Positions 27,408 through 35,795 of a stretch of 64,000 bases of DNA are shown piece by piece; positions within the stretch are counted from its first letter, which is position 1, and every line of letters begins with the position of its first letter. The notes beneath the pieces were generated by a model. The model was not told the DNA's origin and did no database searches. It saw only the letters and a list, made by a program, of their open reading frames with translations. Position numbers and translations under genes: made by a program. This DNA comes from Cupriavidus basilensis (GTDB taxonomy: Bacteria > Pseudomonadota > Gammaproteobacteria > Burkholderiales > Burkholderiaceae), in assembly GCF_029335485.1 (NCBI RefSeq), contig NZ_JARJLM010000559.1, positions 1 through 64,000 on the forward strand. The letters run 5' to 3'.

Positions 27408-28402
27408 TCTCTTGCCAGCCCCTTCCGGCTGCGGACGGCGCGCTTGTGGATTGCCCGCCGTGGGACGGACGATATGTCATGCGCAATAAAGGCAAGGACG
27501 AATTGCAATCCGATCAGGAGGGGGATGGCCGCGAGCATCACGGTGCCCGCAGGTGTAGGCGAGCCCCTCTCGCCGGAAACCATCCAGTGATAACTCCCAA
27601 AAATGAAGCCGGACAGCATCATTGCGATCCCGATCGGCAATTCAATGGAAGCGAGTGACATGTCGCGCAGGTAGTAGTTGTAGAAAATGCGCTTCGCAAA
27701 ATTCCGTGCATGCTTGACGAGGAACTCGCCGATGATATTGCTGATTTTCAGATTGCTGACTTCCTCGCCATAGATCGCATCCATTGGTATATCGACTACC
27801 ACGGCTCGCAATGTATTGAGGCGAAACAGCATGTCCGTCTCGAAAAAATATCGGCGACTGATCTTGCCGAAGGGCAGTCTCTGCGCCACTTCGCGATGAA
27901 TTGCAGTATAACCGTTCGTCGGGTCAAACAAATCCCAGTAGCCAGAGGAAAGCTTGGTCATGAAGGAGAGCGCAGCGTTGCCAAAGAGCCGGGCCTTGGG
28001 CATTGCACTAATCTCCTCCAGGTTGAAAAAACGATTTCCTTTAGTGTAGTCGGCTTCGCCGGCCAATATCGGGGCTACGAAATCCGGGATCAGCGAGGGA
28101 TCCATCTGACCGTCGCCGTCGACCTTTACGATAATATCCATTCCGTCTGCGATTGCCGCTCGGTAGCCAGTCATGACGGCACCCCCGACGCCCAGGTTCA
28201 CGTCGTTCAGCAGGACCACCACGCGAGGGTCTTGGCAATTGTTCCTGACAAAGTCCCCGCTGCCCTCGGGGCAGCAGTCATCAACGGCATATATCCTGGA
28301 ACATTCCGGCCCGATTCTCCGGATAAGATCCAGGATATGCTGTTTCACCTTGTAGCAAGGTATGACCACGGCAACAGCCTGCTCCACGTGCGTCAGACTC
28401 AT
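27404..28402 (-). CDS. Polyprenyl-phosphate glycosyltransferase, GtrB/DPM1-like GT2
   Basis: A 332-residue GT2 enzyme. GT-A core: AVVIPCYKVKQHILDLI, IYAVDDCCPEGSGD, LNDVNLGVGGAVMTGYRAA and the DxD equivalent KVDGDGQMDPSLI. Two C-terminal transmembrane helices (about residues 250-275 and 285-310) anchor it, as in GtrB/ArnC. It would transfer a sugar from a nucleotide to polyprenyl phosphate at the cytoplasmic face. The start lies 1 nt from the GT-C stop. Confidence 0.87.
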   Translation of the reverse strand: MSLTHVEQAVAVVIPCYKVKQHILDLIRRIGPECSRIYAVDDCCPEGSGDFVRNNCQDPRVVVLLNDVNLGVGGAVMTGYRAAIADGMDIIVKVDGDGQMDPSLIPDFVAPILAGEADYTKGNRFFNLEEISAMPKARLFGNAALSFMTKLSSGYWDLFDPTNGYTAIHREVAQRLPFGKISRRYFFETDMLFRLNTLRAVVVDIPMDAIYGEEVSNLKISNIIGEFLVKHARNFAKRIFYNYYLRDMSLASIELPIGIAMMLSGFIFGSYHWMVSGERGSPTPAGTVMLAAIPLLIGLQFVLAFIAHDISSVPRRAIHKRAVRSRKGLARE

Positions 28403-28403
28403 T

Positions 28404-30854
28404 TCAGTTTGTCTCTAGCGTAAAGTTAGTCAGCGAGATTTCAGGTGTGTCCTGTCTTGCAATACGGATTTCCGCGCGAGATGCGCCGCTGGGTACGGGC
28501 AACGACTCCGAGAAATCGGAGGGCATCTCGCCGCAAGGAATGAGACGGTAATAGGATGTTCCATTATTCCAGTTTATCTGAGCCACAAAGCGCCCTGCCG
28601 GCGACCGGCAAACGAGGCTCGCGTGATACCGGATAATGGTCGCACCGTTGGTAGGGACCGTCGCCAGCGTCCCGGGAGGGTCGTTTCCCACCATCACCGC
28701 ATTGTCCGAAACCTGCTTCCGGAGGTTGAAAATCTCGCGATAGTCCAGGTCGTGGCCAACGACACGGTACAGAATATAGCCACTCGCCTGCAATTCGGGG
28801 TAACCGGCACGGCTAAGATATTCGCGCAGGAACCATTCCGGATTCTCGGGGGTGTACCGGTCCGACGTGCTCCAAACCACAAATCCCACTTGCTCGTCTT
28901 TCAGGAAGCTCGCCGCAGCCTCAAGGCTCTTGATTGCGCCAAAGCGGGTCTCGCGTGCAGGGGCGTACCAGTTGACATAAATAGGACTACCCCGCAGGCC
29001 AGCACCGAACGGCGCGGACGCGGGAAACAGTACCCTGGCGCCATCGTGTCTTTCATTCAAATATGCGGTGATCAACTTTGTTGGCGAGATCTTGTCAGTA
29101 ATGGCAAGCCGTCCCTGTTCCGTGTAGGCCTGTTGGGGCGCGCTTTCGAAGACCCACGAAATGCCCGGAAGAAAGAAGAGATTGATGGCTATGCAGATAA
29201 GAATCACGCGTTGCGCGATAACCAGATGCAATGCCGGTCCCCTGTTGGCAGGTTCCTGCCACAGGAGTGTTCCGATCAAGACGGTGGCGAGCGGAAGCGC
29301 GGGGAAAACATAACGCCAGTATTGGGTCATGGAAAACATCACAGCGCCGAATCCGATGAGCGGTATCAGCACGATCATCATCTTCGCGCGGTGTGTTCTG
29401 GCAAGCACGAGCAGCGCGATAAATGGCAGGAACAAATACTGGAATCCGGCAACGAAATCCTTTGATTCGAGGAATCCGGATGTCCTGAAGAACACCTCCC
29501 AGTAGGTCTTCAGGCTGAAACCTTTGATCCATCTCGTGTCGGAGAAGTTCTTTGCCTCAAAGTATGGGGACTTGAATATGCCGTTATAAAGCGGGAAAAA
29601 TGGATTCCCAGTAATCTTCCAGGCGGTAAGGTAAGAATTCAGCGCCACCAGCACCGCGAGGGAGACGAACAGCAATAGGGCGGCTCGGCTCCTGATCCGC
29701 TGTCGTGGCTCCCGCGCGTCGCGGGACAGCCAGACCTGAGCGGCGGCAGCCGCCATCAGTAGGACTCCAATCAGCGCGCCAGGCAATTTGGTTGCGGAGC
29801 ACATCGCGGCAATGGCTATGACAGCAAGAATCCTGCTACTGAGCCAGCCGTCTTTGGCTTCGAGTGCGAACCTGGTGCCGCTTGCCACCATCAGCGCCAG
29901 AAACAACTCAGTTTGCAAAGTCCCGATCAGGTTGCCAAGCATCGGCGTGCTTGCAAACAGAAGCAATATAAGCAGCCGGTCGTACTGCCTCAAGGAGAAC
30001 GCGGCGAGAATCGCCCAGATTTGCGTGAAAAGCAGAAGCAGGAACGCAAGGTTCAGCGCACCGCGCACATCCGCGCCAGCGGTCAGGGAAGCGATGGCGT
30101 GCAGAAGTTCAACGGCAAACGGGGCCACCTCCCACACCTGGGTCAGAACATCAAACGAATAAATGTGGCGATACGCAAGCTCGGTCCATAGCCTCAAATG
30201 CTGGGCATTTTCGTCATACCCGACAGTGGGAAAGAATGCGTACCGCGCGACCGCTCCCAGAAGGATAACCGCCAGTACGAAATACCGGTACGGGATATTG
30301 TCGAGTTCCTTCGTCCGTGTTGCCACTCCCTTGGCAAAACCGCGCCAGTTATCGAGCAGTTTTCCCGAGATAAGCAGGCTCAGGACCGGGGCGGAAAGAA
30401 TGGCAAGATAGAGCGCTCTGTAGTTGACCGGGAAATGAATGAGTACCCCGAAAACTGCAAGCAATAGGAGCAGACCTGCGAACAGGCACTGAGACCAGCT
30501 GGGCACACCGGATTCTTCCCGGAAGACAAGGCGCAGCAACGCACGTCCATAGAGGAAGGCCGAGGCAAAGAGCAAGGCGACAGCAAGACTTGCCGGCAGG
30601 CCGACGCCGATGAAAAGATAAATGGATACTGCACAGGCAAAGAGATAGGGCGCTTGCGTTCGCGCATTTTGCCGGAGCAGCCACGCGACACCCGAGGAAG
30701 CCACGATCCAGGCTAGAAAATCAAGGAAAACCCTGGTCTTCCAATACGCAGGAAACCCTGACGAGTAGTGGTACAGGCCCGCGAAAATGCACAACACGGA
30801 GGCTGCAAGAAGGGGCGGCATCAGCCGATGTCTTATGTCCTGGAGTCGCTGCAT
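28404..30854 (-). CDS. Large integral-membrane GT-C-type glycosyltransferase
   Basis: An 816-residue protein with about 12 membrane helices in the first ~550 residues and a soluble C-terminal part of ~230 residues. The first large periplasmic loop has FPTVGYDENAQHLRLW; the acidic pair Asp214-Glu215 is where GT-C/PMT/ArnT enzymes hold their catalytic Asp. The C-terminal domain includes YVNWYAPARETRFGAIK and is probably periplasmic. With GtrB-like GT2 and GtrA directly downstream it would be the enzyme using the flipped lipid-phosphate sugar to decorate a glycan. Start ATG at 30854, 7 nt from a transketolase relic. Confidence 0.78.
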   Translation of the reverse strand: MQRLQDIRHRLMPPLLAASVLCIFAGLYHYSSGFPAYWKTRVFLDFLAWIVASSGVAWLLRQNARTQAPYLFACAVSIYLFIGVGLPASLAVALLFASAFLYGRALLRLVFREESGVPSWSQCLFAGLLLLLAVFGVLIHFPVNYRALYLAILSAPVLSLLISGKLLDNWRGFAKGVATRTKELDNIPYRYFVLAVILLGAVARYAFFPTVGYDENAQHLRLWTELAYRHIYSFDVLTQVWEVAPFAVELLHAIASLTAGADVRGALNLAFLLLLFTQIWAILAAFSLRQYDRLLILLLFASTPMLGNLIGTLQTELFLALMVASGTRFALEAKDGWLSSRILAVIAIAAMCSATKLPGALIGVLLMAAAAAQVWLSRDAREPRQRIRSRAALLLFVSLAVLVALNSYLTAWKITGNPFFPLYNGIFKSPYFEAKNFSDTRWIKGFSLKTYWEVFFRTSGFLESKDFVAGFQYLFLPFIALLVLARTHRAKMMIVLIPLIGFGAVMFSMTQYWRYVFPALPLATVLIGTLLWQEPANRGPALHLVIAQRVILICIAINLFFLPGISWVFESAPQQAYTEQGRLAITDKISPTKLITAYLNERHDGARVLFPASAPFGAGLRGSPIYVNWYAPARETRFGAIKSLEAAASFLKDEQVGFVVWSTSDRYTPENPEWFLREYLSRAGYPELQASGYILYRVVGHDLDYREIFNLRKQVSDNAVMVGNDPPGTLATVPTNGATIIRYHASLVCRSPAGRFVAQINWNNGTSYYRLIPCGEMPSDFSESLPVPSGASRAEIRIARQDTPEISLTNFTLETN

Positions 30855-30861
30855 TTCTTGA

Positions 30862-31026
30862 TCAAGGTAAATCGAATACCGGCGGGAAGGCCATCATCTT
30901 GGGAAGGGGCAACAGGATGCCATGGTCCTTGACGGCGTGGTGGGTCGGCCCCATCACGCCGTACCTGTAGCCGCCGCTGTTATCGATCAGGCGTACCGGC
31001 CGCTTGCCGCAGAGTGGCTTTCTCAT
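30862..31026 (-). pseudogene. Relic of a transketolase (pyrimidine-binding domain fragment)
   Basis: A 54-codon minus-strand frame contains RPVRLIDNSGGYRYGVMGPT followed by HHAVKDHGILLPLPKM. This matches the region of transketolases and split transketolase C-subunits that reads PVKxxGxGxGxxYGxxGPTHHxxEDIxxxRxLPxM. The rest of the gene is absent: the frame hits a stop upstream at 31054 and ends a few residues past the motif. Transketolase-like genes occur in capsule/LPS loci, so it may be the remnant of a replaced sugar pathway. Confidence 0.55.
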
Positions 31027-31267
31027 GGCTCGGTCAACGCCCCGATCGCGCTCTTATCGTGGTCTTCGGTGTAGGGGAGGCAATGCCGCCTGCCTCTGCA
31101 CGGGCCGGTGAAGCTCACGCCCGGCATATCGGTGAAGACGCATGCGCAAGGATGGCCGGTTTTCAGTTTCTTCGAATGCTTGCGGATCCTGTTCCTGGGA
31201 GCAAATCGGGGATATGGCCGGGCCGCGACATCGGCTAGCCCGCAGGATGCCGCCAAAGGGAGGAATT

Positions 31268-31453
31268 ATGTCACACGCCCATGGCCTATTCCGCCGATTC
31301 CGGAAGCTGCGGTTTTCGGCGTTCCGGTCAATTTGCGGCGAACGAGGCGTTCCGACCTATGCTTCGCGGGCGAACCTCGCGCTGGCGTGCGAAGCGTTGC
31401 CTATCTACAGGCATTTGGCGTGCAGGAAGAGCCGCATTGTGCCAATCCGGTGA
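31268..31453 (+). CDS. Possible 61-residue Arg-rich small protein
   Basis: ATG at 31268 is preceded by AAGGGAGGAATT, an excellent ribosome binding site, and the frame runs 61 codons (MSHAHGLFRRFRKLRFSAF...). No family is recognised and the composition is Arg-rich like decayed or non-coding DNA. It lies in the 616-bp gap (30855-31470) between the GT-C gene and cysC, which otherwise holds only the transketolase relic. It may be chance. Confidence 0.25.
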   Translation: MSHAHGLFRRFRKLRFSAFRSICGERGVPTYASRANLALACEALPIYRHLACRKSRIVPIR

Positions 31454-31470
31454 TTATTGGCTACCGCCTT

Positions 31471-32109
31471 CTAGAGCGCCGGCGTGGCCAGTGGCAGTTG
31501 CGTCGCGTCGTCTCCCAGGCAGCGCCCGAGGATTAGCCGGGCCAGCGTGTCGATGCAGCTTGCCTCGCTGGCCGTGGTGGTATCAATCGTCAGGTCCGGA
31601 GCCTGCGGTGGCTCATAAGGCGCGCTGATGCCGGTGAACTGGGCAATCTCGCCGCGCTCCACGCGGGCGTAGAGGCCCTTGGGATCGCGTGCACGGCACT
31701 GCTCCAGATCGGCTCTCACATAGACCTCGATAAAGCGCCCCGCGCCCACGATCTCCCGGGCGGTCTGCCGGTCGAACCCGCTTGGCGAGATCATCGATAC
31801 GAGTACAAGTGCCTCCTGGTCGTTGAGAAGCCTGGCCACTTGTGCTGCTCGACGCACATTTTCATGGCGATCCTCGGCCGAGAACCGCAGGTCCTGGCAA
31901 AGTCCCGCGCGTAACTGGTCGCCGTCGATACGCAGCGAACGGATGCCCCGCTCGCTTAGGCTTCGCTGCGCTCCATCGGCCAGCGTCGACTTACCCGCAC
32001 CGCTCAAGCCCGTCAGCCAGACTGTCAGCGGCCGCTGTTCATCCAGCGCGGGGGCGTGCGGCGGGCTAGCGCTCACATGCGGTGCAAGGATCCGATGTGT
32101 CATTGTCAT
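31471..32109 (-). CDS. cysC: Adenylylsulfate kinase
   Basis: A 212-residue APS kinase making PAPS, the donor for sulfotransferases. P-loop TGLSGAGKST (Lys40), RIDGDQLRAGLCQDLRFS, the FSAEDRHENVRR segment and DPKGLYARVERGEIAQFTG with GISAPYEPP are all canonical. Starts at 32109 and 32103 are possible; the open frame to 32199 has no similarity before this. It stands alone without cysDN and is bracketed by spacers of 160 and 616 bp. A sulfotransferase and a cysC fragment lie 30 kb away at 62-63 kb. Confidence 0.92.
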   Translation of the reverse strand: MTMTHRILAPHVSASPPHAPALDEQRPLTVWLTGLSGAGKSTLADGAQRSLSERGIRSLRIDGDQLRAGLCQDLRFSAEDRHENVRRAAQVARLLNDQEALVLVSMISPSGFDRQTAREIVGAGRFIEVYVRADLEQCRARDPKGLYARVERGEIAQFTGISAPYEPPQAPDLTIDTTTASEASCIDTLARLILGRCLGDDATQLPLATPAL

Positions 32110-32269
32110 GAGATGGCAGTTGCATGCCTCTGGTGGGCACACTGGCGAACTGCTTGGTATTCGGGGCTTTTTTATACCTTGGCGAGACAGGTGGGGCAAG
32201 CCAGGAACAGGGGGGAATGTTTCCTCTTATTTAAGCTTGTCATAAGGGCAACCCAGGTTCCCGGTGTCG

Positions 32270-33376
32270 TCACCGCTCGCCGCTTGGGTTTTTGCCCCGG
32301 GCAATCAGTGTTTCCCACTGCCCGACGATCTGCTCTTGCGCGTATGTCCTGGCTTTTTCCCGTGCCGCCTCGCCCAGTGCGGCAGCCTCCCCGGGGTGCC
32401 TGATCAGGCGCCCGAGCGCCTGGGCAAGCGCGGCTGGCTGGTCAACCGGCACCATCAGCGCATCGCGTCCCGGCTCGAGCAGTTCCCGCGGTCCGGTCTC
32501 GCAGTCGGTCGACACGATCGGCAGGCCGAACGCCATCGCTTCGAGCAGCACCAGCCCAAAGCCTTCGTAGCGGGAGCTGAGGCAGAAAACAGAGGCCAGC
32601 TTGTAAGCTATCGTTACATCTTCATAGATGCCGGGTAGGGTTACGCTATCAGACAGGCCAAGTTCGTCGCGCAATGCCTCCAGCGTGGCGCGCTCTTCGC
32701 CCTCGCCTGCAATCGTCAGCCGCCAGCCCGGTGCCTGCGGGACGACCTCGGCCCAGGCGCGCAGCAGGACGTCGAAACCCTTCGCGGCGACAAGCCGTCC
32801 GACCGCGAGCACTGTCCTGTCCGTCCTGGGGGCGGCCTGTGCCGGCACCGCGAAGGGCAGGGGATTCGGGATGCAGACCACGGCGCTGCGGGGACGCAGG
32901 GCTTCGAGCCACCGGCGGCGGTCCCGCTCGGTCAGCACCACCACGGCCTCGCAAAAGCGTGCGGCCAGCCGGCGGGCAAGCCTGCGAGCCGGCTTGCCGA
33001 GGTCTTCGTCGAAGTGGCAATGTTCCCAGGCGAGGTGCCGCACGCCCAGGCCAAGCGCCGCAGGCAGGGCAAAGAACGCGAGCATGGGGTCCACCTGCAC
33101 CAGCACGTCTGTCCTGTTTGCCCTGAGGTGCCGGCGGATGCCGGCCACGGTGCCGGCATAGGCGCGCTTGAACGATGGGCGGCTCGCGAACAGTGCCTCG
33201 TGCCTGACGGCAGGGTGCAGCGGGAAGCAGCTTGCCGCGTCCCACAAACTCAGGATCGTGACGGCATACCCCTGCCCGGCGAGTGCATTGGCCATGGTGG
33301 CGGTCATCCGTTCCGCGCCCGCCACCGCATTCAATGTCCCTGTCAGGAAACACAGCCGGGGCCATGCCGCCGTCAT
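32270..33376 (-). CDS. Glycosyltransferase family 4
   Basis: A 368-residue GT-B enzyme. N-terminal CFLTGTLNAVAGAERMTATM (acceptor-side glycine loop), middle VLAVGRLVAAKGFDVLLRAW, and the E-x7-E region SSRYEGFGLVLLEAMAFGLP followed by IVSTDCETGPRELL. The last resembles glycosyltransferases for GalNAc or Glc such as AmsD/WfgE types, but specificity is open. ATG at 33376 has AGGAGG upstream and overlaps the flippase stop by ATGA. It is the last gene of the 38262-to-32270 polysaccharide unit. Confidence 0.9.
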   Translation of the reverse strand: MTAAWPRLCFLTGTLNAVAGAERMTATMANALAGQGYAVTILSLWDAASCFPLHPAVRHEALFASRPSFKRAYAGTVAGIRRHLRANRTDVLVQVDPMLAFFALPAALGLGVRHLAWEHCHFDEDLGKPARRLARRLAARFCEAVVVLTERDRRRWLEALRPRSAVVCIPNPLPFAVPAQAAPRTDRTVLAVGRLVAAKGFDVLLRAWAEVVPQAPGWRLTIAGEGEERATLEALRDELGLSDSVTLPGIYEDVTIAYKLASVFCLSSRYEGFGLVLLEAMAFGLPIVSTDCETGPRELLEPGRDALMVPVDQPAALAQALGRLIRHPGEAAALGEAAREKARTYAQEQIVGQWETLIARGKNPSGER

Positions 33377-34632
33377 GCTCGAGCCTCCTGCGCGGCGGGC
33401 TGCGCATTTGCGCTGCGTAGCCAGATGACGATGCCGAACAGTACCGAGAGCAGGTTGGCGACGGCGTAGCCCAGGATGGCGCCGTACACGCCGAAACGCG
33501 GAATGGCGACAATGTCGATGAGGACCGTGACAGCGAACACCAGGCCCCATTTGATCGCAACCAGGCGCGGGCGCCGCAGGTAGATCGGCAGCAGGGTCAG
33601 TCCCACATCGGCGAAGACCAGCGTCGAGGCCAGCGCGGCGAGCTGCAGCAGACTGGCCGCCGAGGCGAAGGCCGAGCCATAGAGCAGGTGGATGATCCAG
33701 GGCGCGCCCAGCGCGATCAGCGCGCCGCCCGCGACGCCCACGGCCATCATGCCGGCGGCAATCTTGAGGATGTTGCGGCGCGCCTGGGCCAGCGTGGGCT
33801 GCGCGTAGACATAGATCGGCGCGATGCCGGCCGCGAGGATGGTGGCGACCATGACATAGTTATCGAGGATCTGCATCGACGCCGCATAGGCGCCCAGCTC
33901 GCCAAGGGAAACGAGCGGCTTGAGCAGCAGCTGGTCGATCCGGCGCGAGCCCATCATGAGCATGAAACTGGCCCAGAACAGCATTCCGTTGCTGAATAGT
34001 TCCCGGACCAGCGCCGGGTCGTACGAGACGCGGGCGCGTGGTGCGCGCGCCAGATAGAAGCCTGTCAGCAGGACGGCCATCACAACCTGCTCCAGCGAGA
34101 AGGCTGTCGCATAGGCGGGCACATTGTGGACACCCAGGGCAAACAGCAATGCGACACCGGCTGCCTTCACCGTCAGCGAGGCAAGGTTGAACAGCGTGTT
34201 GGGCCGGGTCCGCGTATGGGCCTGCATCCACGCCGTGACGATGCCGAAGGGCTCGCGCAGCACCACGGCCACGCCGATGATCAAGGCCGGCAGCCAGAAT
34301 TCGACGGTCTGCCCGGTGACCGCCAGGAAGGCGCACATCAGCAGGTAGCCAAGCACGCCCGCCGCCAGCCTGAGCCGGAACGCATGGGCCAGCAGGCGAT
34401 GCTGCGCGAGCGGATCCTGGTTGGCGACAAGGCGTGGAATGACGACTTCGCCGCCGCAGATCAGCGCGATCGAGGAGGCGATGTAGACCACGGCCTGCGC
34501 ATACTGGATATGCGCGAAGCCCTCCGGCCCCAGCCCGCGTGCCAGCATGGCCACGATGCCGATGCCGGCGCCGATCTGCAGGCCCCGCTCGACCAGCATC
34601 CACACCAGGTTATGCGCGACCCTGCGTTGCAT
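33373..34632 (-). CDS. Second polysaccharide flippase, Wzx-like
   Basis: A 419-residue protein with about 12 hydrophobic helices and the PF01943-type features QRRVAHNLVWMLVERGLQIG at the N-terminus, LARGLGPEGFAHIQYAQAVV, and LKPLVSLGELGAYAASMQI in the second half. It would flip undecaprenyl-PP-linked units started by the WcaJ-like enzyme two genes upstream. The start overlaps the upstream GT4 stop by 1 nt and its stop overlaps the next GT4 start by ATGA. The long open frame to 34896 is not translated by similarity. Confidence 0.87.
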   Translation of the reverse strand: MQRRVAHNLVWMLVERGLQIGAGIGIVAMLARGLGPEGFAHIQYAQAVVYIASSIALICGGEVVIPRLVANQDPLAQHRLLAHAFRLRLAAGVLGYLLMCAFLAVTGQTVEFWLPALIIGVAVVLREPFGIVTAWMQAHTRTRPNTLFNLASLTVKAAGVALLFALGVHNVPAYATAFSLEQVVMAVLLTGFYLARAPRARVSYDPALVRELFSNGMLFWASFMLMMGSRRIDQLLLKPLVSLGELGAYAASMQILDNYVMVATILAAGIAPIYVYAQPTLAQARRNILKIAAGMMAVGVAGGALIALGAPWIIHLLYGSAFASAASLLQLAALASTLVFADVGLTLLPIYLRRPRLVAIKWGLVFAVTVLIDIVAIPRFGVYGAILGYAVANLLSVLFGIVIWLRSANAQPAAQEARA

Positions 34633-35795
34633 CAGGCAGGCTCCGTACGGGTGGCGGGAGACCTCCGGGCCAGGCTCGCATAGCAATCCAGCCACCGGCC
34701 GGCGATCGCTTCGAGACTGAAGCGAGACACGATGCGCTGGCGGCGGGCGGCCTGTTCGGCGGCGCTGCCCTGGCCAGCCGCCAGTGCCTTGCGCATGGCC
34801 GCGGCCAGGGCAGGGGCGTTGCCCCTGGGCACGATCTCGCCGCACTCGCCAAGCAACTCCGCCACACCGGCGGCGTCGGTGGAAACCACCGGGCACGCGC
34901 AGGCCAGCGCCTCGCCCACGGCCAGCGGCATGCCTTCGATTTCCGAGGAAAGAACGAACAGGTCGGCCGCGTTGAGCAGGGCCGCCACGTCGCGGCGCAT
35001 GCCTGCGAGCGTGACACTGCCTTCGAGCCGATGCTGGCGAATGCGTTGCTCGAGGGCAGGGCGCTCGGGGCCTTCGCCGACGATCGCCAGGCGGGCAGGC
35101 GTCGCCGTATCGGCTTTCAGTCGGGCGAAGGCATCGATCAAGAGGGTTTGTGCCTTTTCCGGCACGAGGCGGCCGATGTTGAGGAGCAGTCGCGTGTCCT
35201 CGGCCAGGCCCAGTTCCGACCGGGCGATCCTGCGCGCGGCAGGATCGGGGCGGAACTGCAAGGTATCGATGCCATTCGGCATGACGGTGATGCGCGCGGC
35301 GGGAACGGCACCTGCGTCCACCATGGCCTGCCGCCCTTGGGGGCTGACGTGGGTGGTCAGGCTGGCCCAGCGATCCGTCAGCCGGTACGCCAGCATGCGC
35401 AGGCGGCCGCCCTCCCGCGCGCTATGCGCGGTGCAGATGACGGGCGGCGTATCCGCAATCGCGGCAAGCGCACGGGCAAGCAGGTTGGCGTGGACCATAT
35501 GGGCGTGAATGATTTCCGGACGCCAATTCCGCACGAATGCGCGCAACTGCCATAGCGCCCTCGCCATCGACATGGGCGTCTTGCGCATATTCAGCTGGAG
35601 CAGGGTGGCCGCGTCCGGCAGCGTCACGTCGCGGCCGGGCGTCAGGCTGACGACCGCGACCGCGTGCCCCATGGCGACAAACTGCCGCGCCAGGGCTGCT
35701 ACCTGCTGCTCGGCTCCGCCGAGCTTGAGGCCCGTGCTCAACAGCAGGATGCGCATCGGCGCGGTGGCGCAGGGCGGGCTGAATGCCGTGGTCAC
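34632..35795 (-). CDS. Glycosyltransferase family 4
   Basis: A 387-residue GT-B enzyme. N-terminal RILLLSTGLKLGGAEQQVAAL and IIHAHMVHANLLAR; C-terminal LLNIGRLVPEKAQTLLIDAF and SSEIEGMPLAVGEALACACP (E-x7-E). GTG at 35795 has GGAG 4 nt upstream and forms GTGA with the WcaJ-type gene's stop; an ATG at 35756 directly before the conserved strand is the alternative. It is cytoplasmic, adding one sugar to the lipid-linked unit. Sugar unknown. Confidence 0.9.
   Translation of the reverse strand: MTTAFSPPCATAPMRILLLSTGLKLGGAEQQVAALARQFVAMGHAVAVVSLTPGRDVTLPDAATLLQLNMRKTPMSMARALWQLRAFVRNWRPEIIHAHMVHANLLARALAAIADTPPVICTAHSAREGGRLRMLAYRLTDRWASLTTHVSPQGRQAMVDAGAVPAARITVMPNGIDTLQFRPDPAARRIARSELGLAEDTRLLLNIGRLVPEKAQTLLIDAFARLKADTATPARLAIVGEGPERPALEQRIRQHRLEGSVTLAGMRRDVAALLNAADLFVLSSEIEGMPLAVGEALACACPVVSTDAAGVAELLGECGEIVPRGNAPALAAAMRKALAAGQGSAAEQAARRQRIVSRFSLEAIAGRWLDCYASLARRSPATRTEPA

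Noticed and set aside
27049..27495. N-terminal extension of the GNAT gene
   Set aside because: The frame is open, but the sequence is a shadow of gtrA and the GT2 gene. GNAT-like sequence starts at the ATG at 27048, which overlaps gtrA by ATGA.
31027..31267. Further transketolase sequence upstream of the relic
   Set aside because: The relic frame stops at 31054, and the other frames do not resemble transketolase, so only the 54-codon piece is claimed.
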